A stretch of DNA of 64,000 nt from Flavobacteriales bacterium (lineage in GTDB: Bacteria; Bacteroidota; Bacteroidia; Flavobacteriales_E; Vicingaceae), in assembly GCA_905339165.1 (NCBI GenBank), contig CAJPFH010000031.1:1-64000 (forward strand). The letters run 5' to 3'. Positions 24,404-33,049 of the stretch are shown one piece after another. The notes under the pieces are model-generated. The model searched no databases and was not told where the DNA came from. It saw nothing but the letters and a program-made list of their open reading frames with translations. Each line of letters opens with the position of its first letter. Position 1 is the first letter of the stretch. The translations under genes were made by a program, and so were the position numbers.

Positions 24404-26488
24404 CTAAATTCGAATTCCAATAATGCAGATATCATCTACCTGTTCAAGATTCCCTCTCCACTTATCGAATGTTGTTTCTAAACAATGTATTTGTTCAACC
24501 ATAGAATCTTGTTGAATAGAAAGGAGGATTTTTTTGAGTTGGGCGGCTTTAAATTTTTTGCCTTTTTCTCCGCCAAATTGATCTTGATACCCATCGGTAA
24601 AAAGATAGAGGGTATCACCTTTTTGCAAGAGTGTAGAGTGTAAAACAAAGGGAGCGGGAAAGTCTGTCTTTCCAATGGGCTGTTTGTTGGGTTTATATTC
24701 GGTTATTTCAGCATCATTTTTTTTAATTATCCAAAGTGGATTGTTGGCTCCGGCCCAGTCTAAATTGTACTCTCCAGATGGGTGCGATTCTAATTTACAA
24801 AGGGAAATATCCATACCATCTTTCACTTCTTCATCACTTTTCTCAAATTCTTTCATTACGAGTTCTCTGGTTTTATTTAAAATGTCATTAGGTATTGTTA
24901 AGCCAAATTCCCTAACGGCACGGTTAAGTGCATTGTTACAAATTACACTTACCATAGCTCCGGGTACGCCATGCCCGGTACAATCGGCAGCGGCAACGTA
25001 CAAGCTGTTTTCCGAGGCGTGGAACCAGTAAAAATCACCACTCACTACATCTTTGGGTTTATACAAGATAAAGCCATTGGGAAGATATTGTTTAATCAGT
25101 TTTTCTGATGGCAAAATAGCTGTTTGAATTCGTTTTGCATAGGCAATAGAGTCGGTTATTTCTTTGTTTTTAAGAGCCATTTCTTTATTATGTGCCTGCA
25201 ATAGGTTGGTAGAGCGTTTATTTAATTTAAAGCGATTGTAAAAAAGCAATATAATTACCGATAGCAACAGAGATCCGAGAATTAGAATGTTTTTATATTT
25301 TTTTTGTTTCTCTAATTCTAATTGTTGTGCCAGTTTTTGATTTTCTAATTCATTAATTTCTCTTTGTTTCTGAGTACTTTCATACTTGTTTTTAAGTTCG
25401 CTAACTTCTCTGTTTTGATCTTCTTTTAAAATAGTATCATTCAGTAACTTTAGTTTTTTCTGAAAGATAAATGCATTACTGAAATCTTTTTTCTGCTCAT
25501 AAATTTCGGATAGTGTACTATAATATAAAGTGCGTATTTTTTTTAGTTGCAATTGTTCTGCTATTGGCAATCCCTCGTTTACGTAGTACAGTGCAGAATC
25601 TAAATTTCCGCTATTTGCATGTGCCGAGGCAAGACTTACCATATAGGTTGTAATACCATCTTTATCGTTTAACTCTTTGTATAATGCAATGCTTTTAGTT
25701 AAATAATGAATAGCTTCTTTTTTTTCGTTTAAACTAAAATAAATACACCCAAGATTTCCGTAGGCCATGGCAATTTCGTTTTTAAATCCTCTTTGCAATC
25801 TAAGGTGTAGGCTTTTGGTAATATATATTTTTGCATTTTTATAATCTTTAATATTCTCGTATAAGGCTCCCAAATTATTGTAAATAGTGGCTAAAACATC
25901 TTTATTTTGAACAGTGTCGGCTATATTTTCGGCCTTTAGGTAATAATCAATAGCCGTACTGAAATCATTTTGATAGGAGTAAACATTGCCCACATTAACA
26001 TAGCAAGCAGAAAGGCGTTCAAAGTTTTTTAGTTTCTCAAAAATCTCAAGCGATTTAAGGTGGTTTTCAAGAGCCGGTTTAAACCTTTCTAAGAAAATGT
26101 AAACCCCTCCTAAATCCATATAACTTCTACCGATTAAATTACTGTCGTTGGTTTTTAATCGTTCTTCGAGTACCATTTTTCGGTAGTCTAATTCTTTTCT
26201 GTATTGGCCGTTTTTTCGGTATATGTTGGCATGAGCATAGTATGCTAAAGAAATTAAATAGGGATTATTTTTTTTCCTTGCAATTTGTAGTGCTTTCTTT
26301 GCAAAAAAAAGTGCACTATCTATGTTGTGCGATGAATAAGATGAAGCCAGCTTGTTTAGGTTTACAATTTTAAGACTGTCATCAGCAGCAGCAATTATCT
26401 TCAGTAGGCTGTCGGTATAATGATTATTTGCATTAACAGATAATGAGTAAAAGAAAAACAACAAGTAAAACGGTTTTAAAAATCGCAT
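24404..26488 (-). CDS. TPR-repeat SpoIIE-family protein phosphatase
   Basis: A 694-residue protein. The start is set at the ATG at 26488 because it gives a signal peptide (RFLKPFYLLFFFYSLSVNA); the open frame reaches to 26779 but overlaps the divergent gene. Domain order: six or more TPRs (~50-340, e.g. AYMNLG-type YNNLGALYE, YGNLGCIYFSL), a coiled coil, a membrane span (residues ~405-420, ILILGSLLLSVIILLFY), then a PP2C-type SpoIIE domain (~450-690) with VVSGDFYWF, AADCTGHGVPGAM and DGYQDQFGG, which hold the metal-binding Asp residues. It is an envelope sensor with periplasmic TPRs and a cytoplasmic Ser/Thr phosphatase, a common Bacteroidota architecture. Its target is unknown; no anti-sigma pair is adjacent. 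Confidence 0.9.
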   Translation of the reverse strand: MRFLKPFYLLFFFYSLSVNANNHYTDSLLKIIAAADDSLKIVNLNKLASSYSSHNIDSALFFAKKALQIARKKNNPYLISLAYYAHANIYRKNGQYRKELDYRKMVLEERLKTNDSNLIGRSYMDLGGVYIFLERFKPALENHLKSLEIFEKLKNFERLSACYVNVGNVYSYQNDFSTAIDYYLKAENIADTVQNKDVLATIYNNLGALYENIKDYKNAKIYITKSLHLRLQRGFKNEIAMAYGNLGCIYFSLNEKKEAIHYLTKSIALYKELNDKDGITTYMVSLASAHANSGNLDSALYYVNEGLPIAEQLQLKKIRTLYYSTLSEIYEQKKDFSNAFIFQKKLKLLNDTILKEDQNREVSELKNKYESTQKQREINELENQKLAQQLELEKQKKYKNILILGSLLLSVIILLFYNRFKLNKRSTNLLQAHNKEMALKNKEITDSIAYAKRIQTAILPSEKLIKQYLPNGFILYKPKDVVSGDFYWFHASENSLYVAAADCTGHGVPGAMVSVICNNALNRAVREFGLTIPNDILNKTRELVMKEFEKSDEEVKDGMDISLCKLESHPSGEYNLDWAGANNPLWIIKKNDAEITEYKPNKQPIGKTDFPAPFVLHSTLLQKGDTLYLFTDGYQDQFGGEKGKKFKAAQLKKILLSIQQDSMVEQIHCLETTFDKWRGNLEQVDDICIIGIRI

Positions 26489-26559
26489 TAGGTTTATACT
26501 AAAGATTAAGTATTTCAAAAGTAATTCAAAGATGCAAACTTTTTTCATATAACATAAAG

Positions 26560-26567
26560 TATATTTG
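26560..26567 (+). promoter_or_regulatory. Candidate -7 box (TATATTTG) for the amidotransferase gene
   Basis: An exact TAnnTTTG match lies 12 bases before the ATG at 26580, in the short divergent gap between the phosphatase and amidotransferase genes. The -33 TTG is not clear. Confidence 0.5.
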
Positions 26568-26579
26568 AGTTTTAATAAT

Positions 26580-27719
26580 ATGGAAAGCGAGGATAAATAT
26601 ATTATTTGTTCAAAAACAGTTTTAGACACCACTATTCCCGGTATTCGATTTGATGAAAATGGAGTGTCTTGTTTTGTAAAAATATATATGGAAATGGAAA
26701 AAGAGTACCCCTTAGGAGAGGAAGCCTCATATCGACTAAACACGCTTTTAGAAAAGATAAAACGGGCCGGCAAAAACAAGCCTTACGATTGTGTAATGGG
26801 GGTAAGTGGGGGCACTGATAGCACTTATGCACTTTATTTGGCTGTAAAGAATGGATTGCGTCCTTTAGCCGTTCATTTTGATAATGGATGGAATTCTGTA
26901 ACCGCAGTGGAGAATATTAAAAACACTTGCAAGAGTTTAAAGGTAGATTTATATACTTACGTGGTAGATTGGGAGGAATTTAAAAATCTTCAACTATCGT
27001 TTTTAAAAGCATCGGTTTCAGATGCCGAAATCCCTACCGATGTGGGGATTCATTCTGTTTTAATTAAAACGGCTGCAAAACACGATATAAAATATGTGTT
27101 GAACGGACATTCATTCCGAACGGAATTTATTATGCCACTCACCTGGACCTATATGGATGGTAAATACATACAATCGGTTCATCGTAAATTTGGCTCCGTT
27201 CCTTTAAAAACATTTCCAAATTTTACATTAGGCGATATGGTTTGGTATAATTTAGTAAGAGGTGTTAAGGTAATTCCTTTTCTTAATTATTTCAATTATG
27301 AAAAAGAAAAAACAAAGGCCATATTAGAGAAAGAGTTAAACTGGAAATATTACGGAGGGCATCATCATGAGTCTGTGTATACCAAATTTTTTCAGTCGTA
27401 TTTTTTACCTAAGAAATTTAATATAGACAAACGTAAAACCGAACTATCGGCCATGATTTTATCGGGGCATATAAAAAGAGAAGAAGCCTTAGAAAGGCTT
27501 AAAGAGCCCTATAAATACAATGCAGAAGATGTGCTGTATGTTTTAAACAAATTAGGCTTAAGCAAAGAGGATTTTAATGAAATACTTAGTGCGCCTATAA
27601 AAAGTTTTAAAGATTACCCCACGTATTACCCTTTTCTAAAAACAATGAAGCCACTGATATTAGTGGCTTCAAAAATAGGCATATTGCCTAAGGTGTTATA
27701 CTATAAGTTTTTTACCTAA
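26580..27719 (+). CDS. N-acetyl sugar amidotransferase (WbuX/WbpG/PseA family)
   Basis: A 379-residue protein from the ATG at 26580. The PP-loop MGVSGGTDSTYAL (residues ~74-86) marks an adenylating N-type ATP pyrophosphatase; VLNGHSFRTEFIMPLTWTYM and YYGGHHHESVYTKFFQ are typical of the family. It converts an N-acetyl group on a sugar to an acetamidino group with ammonia supplied by HisH/HisF-like partners (found here at 29145-30531). The N-terminal zinc ribbon (CxxC...CxxC in WbpG-type proteins) is degenerate: Cys10 is kept, Thr13 and Ser30 stand at Cys positions, and Cys31 is displaced. It ends one base from the convergent TonB-like gene. Confidence 0.88.
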   Translation: MESEDKYIICSKTVLDTTIPGIRFDENGVSCFVKIYMEMEKEYPLGEEASYRLNTLLEKIKRAGKNKPYDCVMGVSGGTDSTYALYLAVKNGLRPLAVHFDNGWNSVTAVENIKNTCKSLKVDLYTYVVDWEEFKNLQLSFLKASVSDAEIPTDVGIHSVLIKTAAKHDIKYVLNGHSFRTEFIMPLTWTYMDGKYIQSVHRKFGSVPLKTFPNFTLGDMVWYNLVRGVKVIPFLNYFNYEKEKTKAILEKELNWKYYGGHHHESVYTKFFQSYFLPKKFNIDKRKTELSAMILSGHIKREEALERLKEPYKYNAEDVLYVLNKLGLSKEDFNEILSAPIKSFKDYPTYYPFLKTMKPLILVASKIGILPKVLYYKFFT

Positions 27720-27720
27720 G

Positions 27721-28176
27721 TTATAAAGTAAATTTAATAGGCACATTATATCTTACTTTTACATTTTTTCCGTCTTGTTTGCCCGCAATCCAGCTTCCAT
27801 TGGTGGCTTTTACAGCTCTTAAGGCTTCTTTATCTAAGGCTTCATTTGTGCCACGCATAACTTCAACATCGGTTACATTTCCAAATTCATCGATTACAAA
27901 CGTAACATAAACAACCCCCGATATATTGTTTTTCTTGGCTTGCTCAGGGTACTTAATGTTTTCTGCTATAATATTAAACATCTCTTTATTGGTACACTCT
28001 TGTTTTTCTTGTTCAGTCATTACTCTAACAGCACAACGGTTAATCATGGGCATTTCATCTACTGTAGTAAACACATCGTTTACCGAAGTATTTGTTGTAG
28101 AATTTTGAGCATTTGCTATTGCCAATAAGCCTATTGTGAAAGCAAAAAAGAGGGCAGGTTTAAGTATTTTTTTCAT
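27721..28176 (-). CDS. TonB C-terminal-domain protein, exported
   Basis: A 151-residue protein with signal sequence (residues 1-23, ending ANAQ). The C-terminal ~85 residues are a TonB_C domain: IKYPEQAKKNNISGVVYVTF, DEFGNVTDVEVMRG, LDKEALRAVKAT, then NVPIKFTL. Classical TonB has an N-terminal anchor and proline-rich spacer to reach the outer membrane; both are missing, so this is a short stand-alone periplasmic form, frequent in Bacteroidota. It sits on the reverse strand inside the surface-glycan region. Confidence 0.88.
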   Translation of the reverse strand: MKKILKPALFFAFTIGLLAIANAQNSTTNTSVNDVFTTVDEMPMINRCAVRVMTEQEKQECTNKEMFNIIAENIKYPEQAKKNNISGVVYVTFVIDEFGNVTDVEVMRGTNEALDKEALRAVKATNGSWIAGKQDGKNVKVRYNVPIKFTL

Positions 28177-28224
28177 GTTTTTAAATTTTTATAAAGGTAA
28201 ACAAATTAGATTTCATGTGTAATT

Positions 28225-29043
28225 TTATTCAATTATAATTTTTTGCGAGTGTACAAACGTGTTGCTTACTACACTTACAATGTATATACCTTCGGTGAAC
28301 AGAGACTTTAGAAATATGGTCTCATTTTCTGTAGGTGCAAGGGCTTTATCTATTAATAATTTTCCGGTAATATCGTAAAGGCGGAGGTATGTTTCTTCCT
28401 TATTTTTACTGTTTTCAATATGAACACTTCCTTTAGAGTACCAAATGATAGGAGAGTTTGAATGAACCGTATTATTTTTAGAATCTAAGGGGTAATCGTA
28501 ATAAACCTTTACCCTAATATCAGACTGCATAAAAGTGCAAATGCCTGTTCCGGTAGAATTAATAAAAAGACCAAAGCTATTTGAATTTACCGTTGCAGGA
28601 GATAATATGGCATTCCAAACATCACTAGAGCTACCCAACGTATCTTTTTCTGAAACCGAAGCCGAATCGCGTTTGGTTGTTCCAATAATGGCTCCATTAT
28701 AAGCCAAATGAATAGAATCTATGTTCCAAGAGCCTTGATTACAGGCTCCTCGCCCATGTATTACCTCTACACCGGTAATAATAAAGTTGGGTGGAATATT
28801 TAGGTCTAAATCGTAAAAATAAAGATAATCGGATTTGCAATTGTTAATGCAGTTTACAGTAATGGGTGGGTTCGTAAATGCCGTACCGTTGTGGTTTAGG
28901 GGGTTTGAATTGGTAATAGTATAAGCTCCATTAGAAGAAGGATGAGTAACATTGGCCACACTATCGGGTATACCTATTACACTCATCTGCGAATAGGATT
29001 GAAAATAAGCAATGGTACAAAGGGTAAGTAAAAAAGTTTTCAT
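28225..29043 (-). CDS. T9SS-exported protein with type A sorting domain
   Basis: A 272-residue protein with signal peptide (residues 1-18, ending FQSYSQ). The body (~20-185) is beta-rich, of unknown family. The C-terminal ~75 residues form a type A (Por_Secre_tail) sorting domain: LRLYDITGKLLIDK, EGIYIVSVVS, ending SQKIIIE. The protein should be exported by the type IX system and anchored to or released from the cell surface. With the TonB-like gene (48 bases downstream) it forms a reverse-strand pair that interrupts the amidotransferase-hisH-hisF set. Confidence 0.85.
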   Translation of the reverse strand: MKTFLLTLCTIAYFQSYSQMSVIGIPDSVANVTHPSSNGAYTITNSNPLNHNGTAFTNPPITVNCINNCKSDYLYFYDLDLNIPPNFIITGVEVIHGRGACNQGSWNIDSIHLAYNGAIIGTTKRDSASVSEKDTLGSSSDVWNAILSPATVNSNSFGLFINSTGTGICTFMQSDIRVKVYYDYPLDSKNNTVHSNSPIIWYSKGSVHIENSKNKEETYLRLYDITGKLLIDKALAPTENETIFLKSLFTEGIYIVSVVSNTFVHSQKIIIE

Positions 29044-29144
29044 TTATAATGAATAATTGTTAACAGACCATAGACGAACAAATACTCAAAAGGTTGCATT
29101 AATCAATATACAAATTATGTAAATTCGTGCTTTAATGTTAAAAT

Positions 29145-29765
29145 ATGTTAGTGATTATTGATTATGGAATGGGCAATTTGCGTTCGGTATACAAAGCTTT
29201 TAAACGCATAGGAGCCGAGGTAGAAATCTCATCGAGCCCCGAAACCATTGCTGCGGCTGATAAATTAATTTTGCCGGGAGTGGGGTATTTCAAAACAGGA
29301 ATGCAAAATTTGAACGAAAGAGGCTTAGTTCAGTTGTTAAATCAAAGGGTATTAATAGATAAAGTTCCCATTCTTGGAATTTGTTTGGGTATGCAACTTT
29401 TTACCTCGCACAGTGAAGAGGGCGATGCCGAAGGCCTTAACTGGATTCATGCTCAAACCTTAAAATTTGATTTCTCCGGAACGCAAAACAGTTTGCTTAA
29501 AGTGCCGCATATAGGCTGGAATAGTATTGCGTGGAATAAACCTCATTTTTTGTTGGAGAATATCAATCAAAACGAACATTTTTATTTTGTACACTCCTAT
29601 TATGTAAAAGCGAAAGAACAGGAAAATGTACTCTGTTCTACTGATTACGGTATCACTTTTCATTCGGCACTTACAAAAGAAAATATAACGGGGGTGCAAT
29701 TTCATCCCGAAAAAAGCCACCACATGGGCATGAGCTTACTAAAAAATTTTATAGAAAAAAGTTGA
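29145..29765 (+). CDS. hisH: HisH-like glutamine amidotransferase for sugar amidation (WbuY type)
   Basis: A 206-residue class I glutaminase: IIDYGMGNLRSV at the start, nucleophile in ILGICLGMQL, and QFHPEKSH completing the Cys-His-Glu triad. Sequence alone does not separate it from histidine-pathway HisH, but the neighbouring HisF lacks a catalytic Asp and the set includes an N-acetyl sugar amidotransferase, so its job is most likely ammonia supply for acetamidino-sugar synthesis. One base separates its stop from the hisF start. A TAAATTCG, one mismatch-class variant of the -7 box, lies about 20 bases upstream. Confidence 0.9.
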   Translation: MLVIIDYGMGNLRSVYKAFKRIGAEVEISSSPETIAAADKLILPGVGYFKTGMQNLNERGLVQLLNQRVLIDKVPILGICLGMQLFTSHSEEGDAEGLNWIHAQTLKFDFSGTQNSLLKVPHIGWNSIAWNKPHFLLENINQNEHFYFVHSYYVKAKEQENVLCSTDYGITFHSALTKENITGVQFHPEKSHHMGMSLLKNFIEKS

Positions 29766-29766
29766 T

Positions 29767-30531
29767 ATGTTCCGACCCCGAATCATTCCTGTTTTGCTAC
29801 TAAAAAATAAGGGTTTAGTAAAAACCATAAATTTTAAATCGCCCACCTATATCGGAGATCCGATAAATGCCGTAAAAATATTTAACGATATGCGAAGCGA
29901 TGAATTGGTTTTTTTAGATATAACAGCATCGATTGAGAATCGCCTCCCCTTACCGGAAATTATTTCAAATATTAGCGATGAAGCTTATATGCCTTTTGCT
30001 GTAGGAGGAGGCATTAAATCTATTGAGGATGTAAAGGCTATGATAGGGGCGGGAGCAGAAAAGGTGGTAATAAATTCTGCGGCTGTTACAAATCCAGAGC
30101 TAATATCACGAGTAGCCGAACTCTTTGGTCGGCAAAGCATCATTGTTTCTATTGATGTAAAGAAAAACCTTTTTGGCAAGCAAAAAGTGTACACGCACTC
30201 GGGCACCAAACAAACAGCATTAAATCCGATTGAACACGCAATAGAAATGGAAAAGCGTGGGGCAGGAGAAATTTTAATTAATTCAATTGACAAAGAAGGA
30301 AGCATGACCGGCTACGATATTGATTTGATAAAAAAAATCACATCGGTTGTTAACATTCCGGTGATTGCCGTGGGGGGGGCAGGAAACTTAGAACATATTA
30401 AACAAGCAGTAACCGAAGGGGGAGCCAGTGCGGGTGCGGCAGGAAGCTTGTTTGTATATCATGGCCCATTAAAGGGGGTGCTCATTAACTATCCGGAACA
30501 AAAGGTGCTGCAACATTTATTTGTAAAGTAA
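29767..30531 (+). CDS. HisF-like barrel protein for acetamidino-sugar synthesis (WbuZ / HisF2 type)
   Basis: A 254-residue (beta/alpha)8 barrel: RPRIIPVLLLKNKGLVKTI at the start, GGGIKSIEDVKAMIGAGAEK, SIDVKKNLFGKQKVYTHSG and AVGGAGNLEHI. In true HisF the first strand reads A-C-L-D-V-K with catalytic Asp11; here the Asp is Leu (VLLLK), while the second catalytic Asp (SIDVKK) remains. This VLLLK form is known from the HisF2/WbuZ group that channels ammonia to N-acetyl sugar amidotransferases rather than making imidazole glycerol phosphate. A G8 run (30372-30379) lies in the coding sequence. Confidence 0.88.
   Translation: MFRPRIIPVLLLKNKGLVKTINFKSPTYIGDPINAVKIFNDMRSDELVFLDITASIENRLPLPEIISNISDEAYMPFAVGGGIKSIEDVKAMIGAGAEKVVINSAAVTNPELISRVAELFGRQSIIVSIDVKKNLFGKQKVYTHSGTKQTALNPIEHAIEMEKRGAGEILINSIDKEGSMTGYDIDLIKKITSVVNIPVIAVGGAGNLEHIKQAVTEGGASAGAAGSLFVYHGPLKGVLINYPEQKVLQHLFVK
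30372..30379 (+). repeat. G8 homopolymer inside the hisF2-type gene
   Basis: Eight consecutive G spanning codons GTG GGG GGG GCA (Val-Gly-Gly-Ala of the phosphate-binding loop). It is the longest G-run I see inside a gene of this AT-rich window and a potential slipped-strand site. Confidence 0.7.
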
Positions 30532-30541
30532 ATATTGATTG

Positions 30542-31846
30542 ATGGACAGACTGAGGCACTTAATAAAATCAAAATTTGCCAAAGATGGATTATGGTTAAT
30601 AGGCAGTCAATTGATTTTATCGGTCTGTGCATTACTTATCAATATTTTCATCTCTCAAAAATATTCTTCAGCAGGTTTTGGCGTATTTAATATCTCTTTT
30701 AAGGTGTATTTAATCACATCTGTTTTAGCCAGTTTCTCTACTAATGTAATTGTTTTACGATATATTTCGCAGTTTAATATAGAGAAAGAAAGAGAGGAAA
30801 AATGCCTGTCAACCGCATTTACGATGGCTCTTTTTTTTTCATTGCTTGTAATGATTGCAGGAATATTATTATGCTTTTTTATAACAAAGTGGGTTGGTAA
30901 AGAAACATTGCAACATTGTTTAATTGTATTCTTTATTGGCATTCCTTTTTTTGTGTTGAATAAATTTTATTTCAATGTTTTAAACGGATTGAGAAAAATG
31001 CAGTTGTTTGCTTTTCTTCAGGCATTAAGGTGGGTATTATTAGCCGTGGGGGTAATTACTTTTTCTGCTTTATTTTCTTTTTCATTGTGGAAGATGTGTT
31101 TATTTTTTCCGGTAACAGAATGTGTTTTATTTATGGTTTCAACACTTGCAGTAAAGCCATATTTTAAAACCAGGCTTACATGGAAAAAAGGGTGGATAAC
31201 AGAGCATTTTCATTTTGGATGGCAATCGGTTTCCTCATACGCAATTACCGAAATACATAACTATTCCGATGTTGTTGTTTTGGGCATTTTTACCAATATG
31301 AGTACAGTGGGATTGTATTCATTTGCGGCCGATATAGCTAAAAATCTTTTTGCTTTTACCGATATTCTTCAAACAAATTTTAACCCAATAATAACCGAAT
31401 TGTGGTGGAAAAATAAGTACGAAGAATTGAATTCTAAAATAAAACAATTAAGAAATTTTACCTACTTATTATATGCCCCAGTTTGTTTACTTTCTGTTTT
31501 TGCATATTCCGTTTTAATCCGGTATTTTTTAAATGATTCGGGTTACACGGAAAGTTATTATCTTTTTATTATATTATGTCTAGGTGTATTTTTATTTTCA
31601 GGTATTCGGCCATCAATGGCCATTTTAGAATTGTGCGGTTTCCAACAGTTGAAGCTAAAGATTAATATAGTAGCATTGTTTATGAATATACTTTTAAATG
31701 GACTTTTAGCATTTTTTTATGGAATTACCGGCATTGCTCTTGCAACAGTTTTTTCATACCTAATTTATGCTTTATTACTTGACTTTACGGTACAAAAAAA
31801 AATAAAAATTACCTTATTAACAGGCTGGCGGTATCAGGTTTATTAG
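30542..31846 (+). CDS. Polysaccharide flippase (Wzx-like, MOP superfamily)
   Basis: A 434-residue membrane protein with about 12 hydrophobic segments, starting at the ATG at 30542. The N-terminal LIKSKFAKDGLWLIGSQLIL and YSSAGFGVFNISFKVYLI patterns, and the later NYSDVVVLGIFTNMSTVGLY, fit the Polysacc_synt family. It is expected to move lipid-linked oligosaccharide across the inner membrane. It lies ten bases behind hisF2 and six before the glycosyltransferase, so it is part of the same operon. Confidence 0.85.
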   Translation: MDRLRHLIKSKFAKDGLWLIGSQLILSVCALLINIFISQKYSSAGFGVFNISFKVYLITSVLASFSTNVIVLRYISQFNIEKEREEKCLSTAFTMALFFSLLVMIAGILLCFFITKWVGKETLQHCLIVFFIGIPFFVLNKFYFNVLNGLRKMQLFAFLQALRWVLLAVGVITFSALFSFSLWKMCLFFPVTECVLFMVSTLAVKPYFKTRLTWKKGWITEHFHFGWQSVSSYAITEIHNYSDVVVLGIFTNMSTVGLYSFAADIAKNLFAFTDILQTNFNPIITELWWKNKYEELNSKIKQLRNFTYLLYAPVCLLSVFAYSVLIRYFLNDSGYTESYYLFIILCLGVFLFSGIRPSMAILELCGFQQLKLKINIVALFMNILLNGLLAFFYGITGIALATVFSYLIYALLLDFTVQKKIKITLLTGWRYQVY

Positions 31847-31852
31847 GTCAAT

Positions 31853-33049
31853 ATGGAGCAATCGAAACATACAATTTTGCTTATTACATCAGCTTACCCC
31901 CGATATAAAGGAGAAGAGAGAGATATGTTTATTTACCGCTTGGCAGAAGAGGTGGCAAACGAGTTTGAGGTAATTGTGTTGGCTCCGCGAGATAAGAATA
32001 CCCTAAAAAGAGAAGTGTACGGAAATGTAAAAGTAATTCGACATTCGCAATTCCCTTTTAATTGGCTAACCATTGCGTATGGCAGCGGAATAGTACCCAA
32101 TTTAAAAAAAAATATTTTTTTATGGTGGGCTGTGCCCTTTTATTTTTTATTTCAAATAGCAGCAATTAACCGAGTTGCTAAACGAAATAAAGTATATTGC
32201 ATTCACGCCCACTGGCTTATTCCCAACGCCTTTTCAGCGGCTTTGTATAAAAAAGGGTTTAACAAAAACGTCAAACTATTGGTAACCGCACACGGCTCAG
32301 ATGTTACAAGTTTTAACCATTTTATAGGAAGAAAGATAAAGAAATTTATTTTAAAAAATACAAACACACTAACCGTAGTAGGAGAAAACCTGAAAAAAAT
32401 ACTTGCAAAAGAAAATATGTGGAAAAAAGATATTTTGGTTTATCCAATGGGTACCGATACTTCTCTTTTTAAACCCGATGAGAGCACTCGTAACATGGAA
32501 AGAATAAATCTCCTTTTTGTGGGAAGAATTATTCGCGAAAAAGGAATTTATCATCTGATAGAAGCTTTGCCCGAAATAAAATCGCAATTTCCTAATGTTT
32601 TGTTACATATTATTGGCGAGGGAAACGAAAGACAGGAGGTACAAGAAAGCATAATAAAAATGAATTTATCAGAGCATGTTCGGTTTTATGGACACGTACC
32701 CCATTCGGAATTACCTCGCTATTATTCAATGACTGATATTTTTATACTTCCCTCTTTTTCTGAGGGTTTTGGATTGGTGCTTACCGAAGCAATGGCCTGC
32801 GGATGCATTTCTCTGTGCAGCAACATTGAACCTCTAAATAATATAGTAGAAAACAAACAAAATGGGTTTTTATTAGATCGTATTTCTGCTCAAAGTATTG
32901 CAAAATTGGTGATAAGTATTCTAAATTTACCTATTGCCAACCTACAAAAAATTAAAATACAGGCAAGAAAAAGAATTACAGAAAATCTTGATTTAAAAAC
33001 AGTCGCTTCGAACTATAAAAAAATATATTATCATCTGTTAAATGAATAA
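31853..33049 (+). CDS. Glycosyltransferase family 4
   Basis: A 398-residue GT-B protein. The N-terminal acceptor domain has ITSAYPRYKGEERDMFIYRL and HAHWLIPNAFSAAL; the C-terminal donor domain has LFVGRIIREKGIYHLIEALP, YGHVPHSELPRYYSMTDIFI and PSFSEGFGLVLTEAMACG, the E-x7-E retaining motif. It uses a nucleotide-sugar to extend a glycan on the cytoplasmic side. It overlaps the following methyltransferase gene by eight bases. Sugar specificity is not predictable. Confidence 0.92.
   Translation: MEQSKHTILLITSAYPRYKGEERDMFIYRLAEEVANEFEVIVLAPRDKNTLKREVYGNVKVIRHSQFPFNWLTIAYGSGIVPNLKKNIFLWWAVPFYFLFQIAAINRVAKRNKVYCIHAHWLIPNAFSAALYKKGFNKNVKLLVTAHGSDVTSFNHFIGRKIKKFILKNTNTLTVVGENLKKILAKENMWKKDILVYPMGTDTSLFKPDESTRNMERINLLFVGRIIREKGIYHLIEALPEIKSQFPNVLLHIIGEGNERQEVQESIIKMNLSEHVRFYGHVPHSELPRYYSMTDIFILPSFSEGFGLVLTEAMACGCISLCSNIEPLNNIVENKQNGFLLDRISAQSIAKLVISILNLPIANLQKIKIQARKRITENLDLKTVASNYKKIYYHLLNE

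Noticed and set aside
26489-26779. 97-codon N-terminal extension of the TPR-SpoIIE phosphatase
   Set aside because: It would overlap the divergent amidotransferase gene and its promoter; the ATG at 26488 begins a proper signal peptide.
29145-30531. Histidine biosynthesis operon fragment
   Set aside because: No other his genes are present, HisF lacks its first catalytic Asp, and the set is linked to an N-acetyl sugar amidotransferase and glycan genes.
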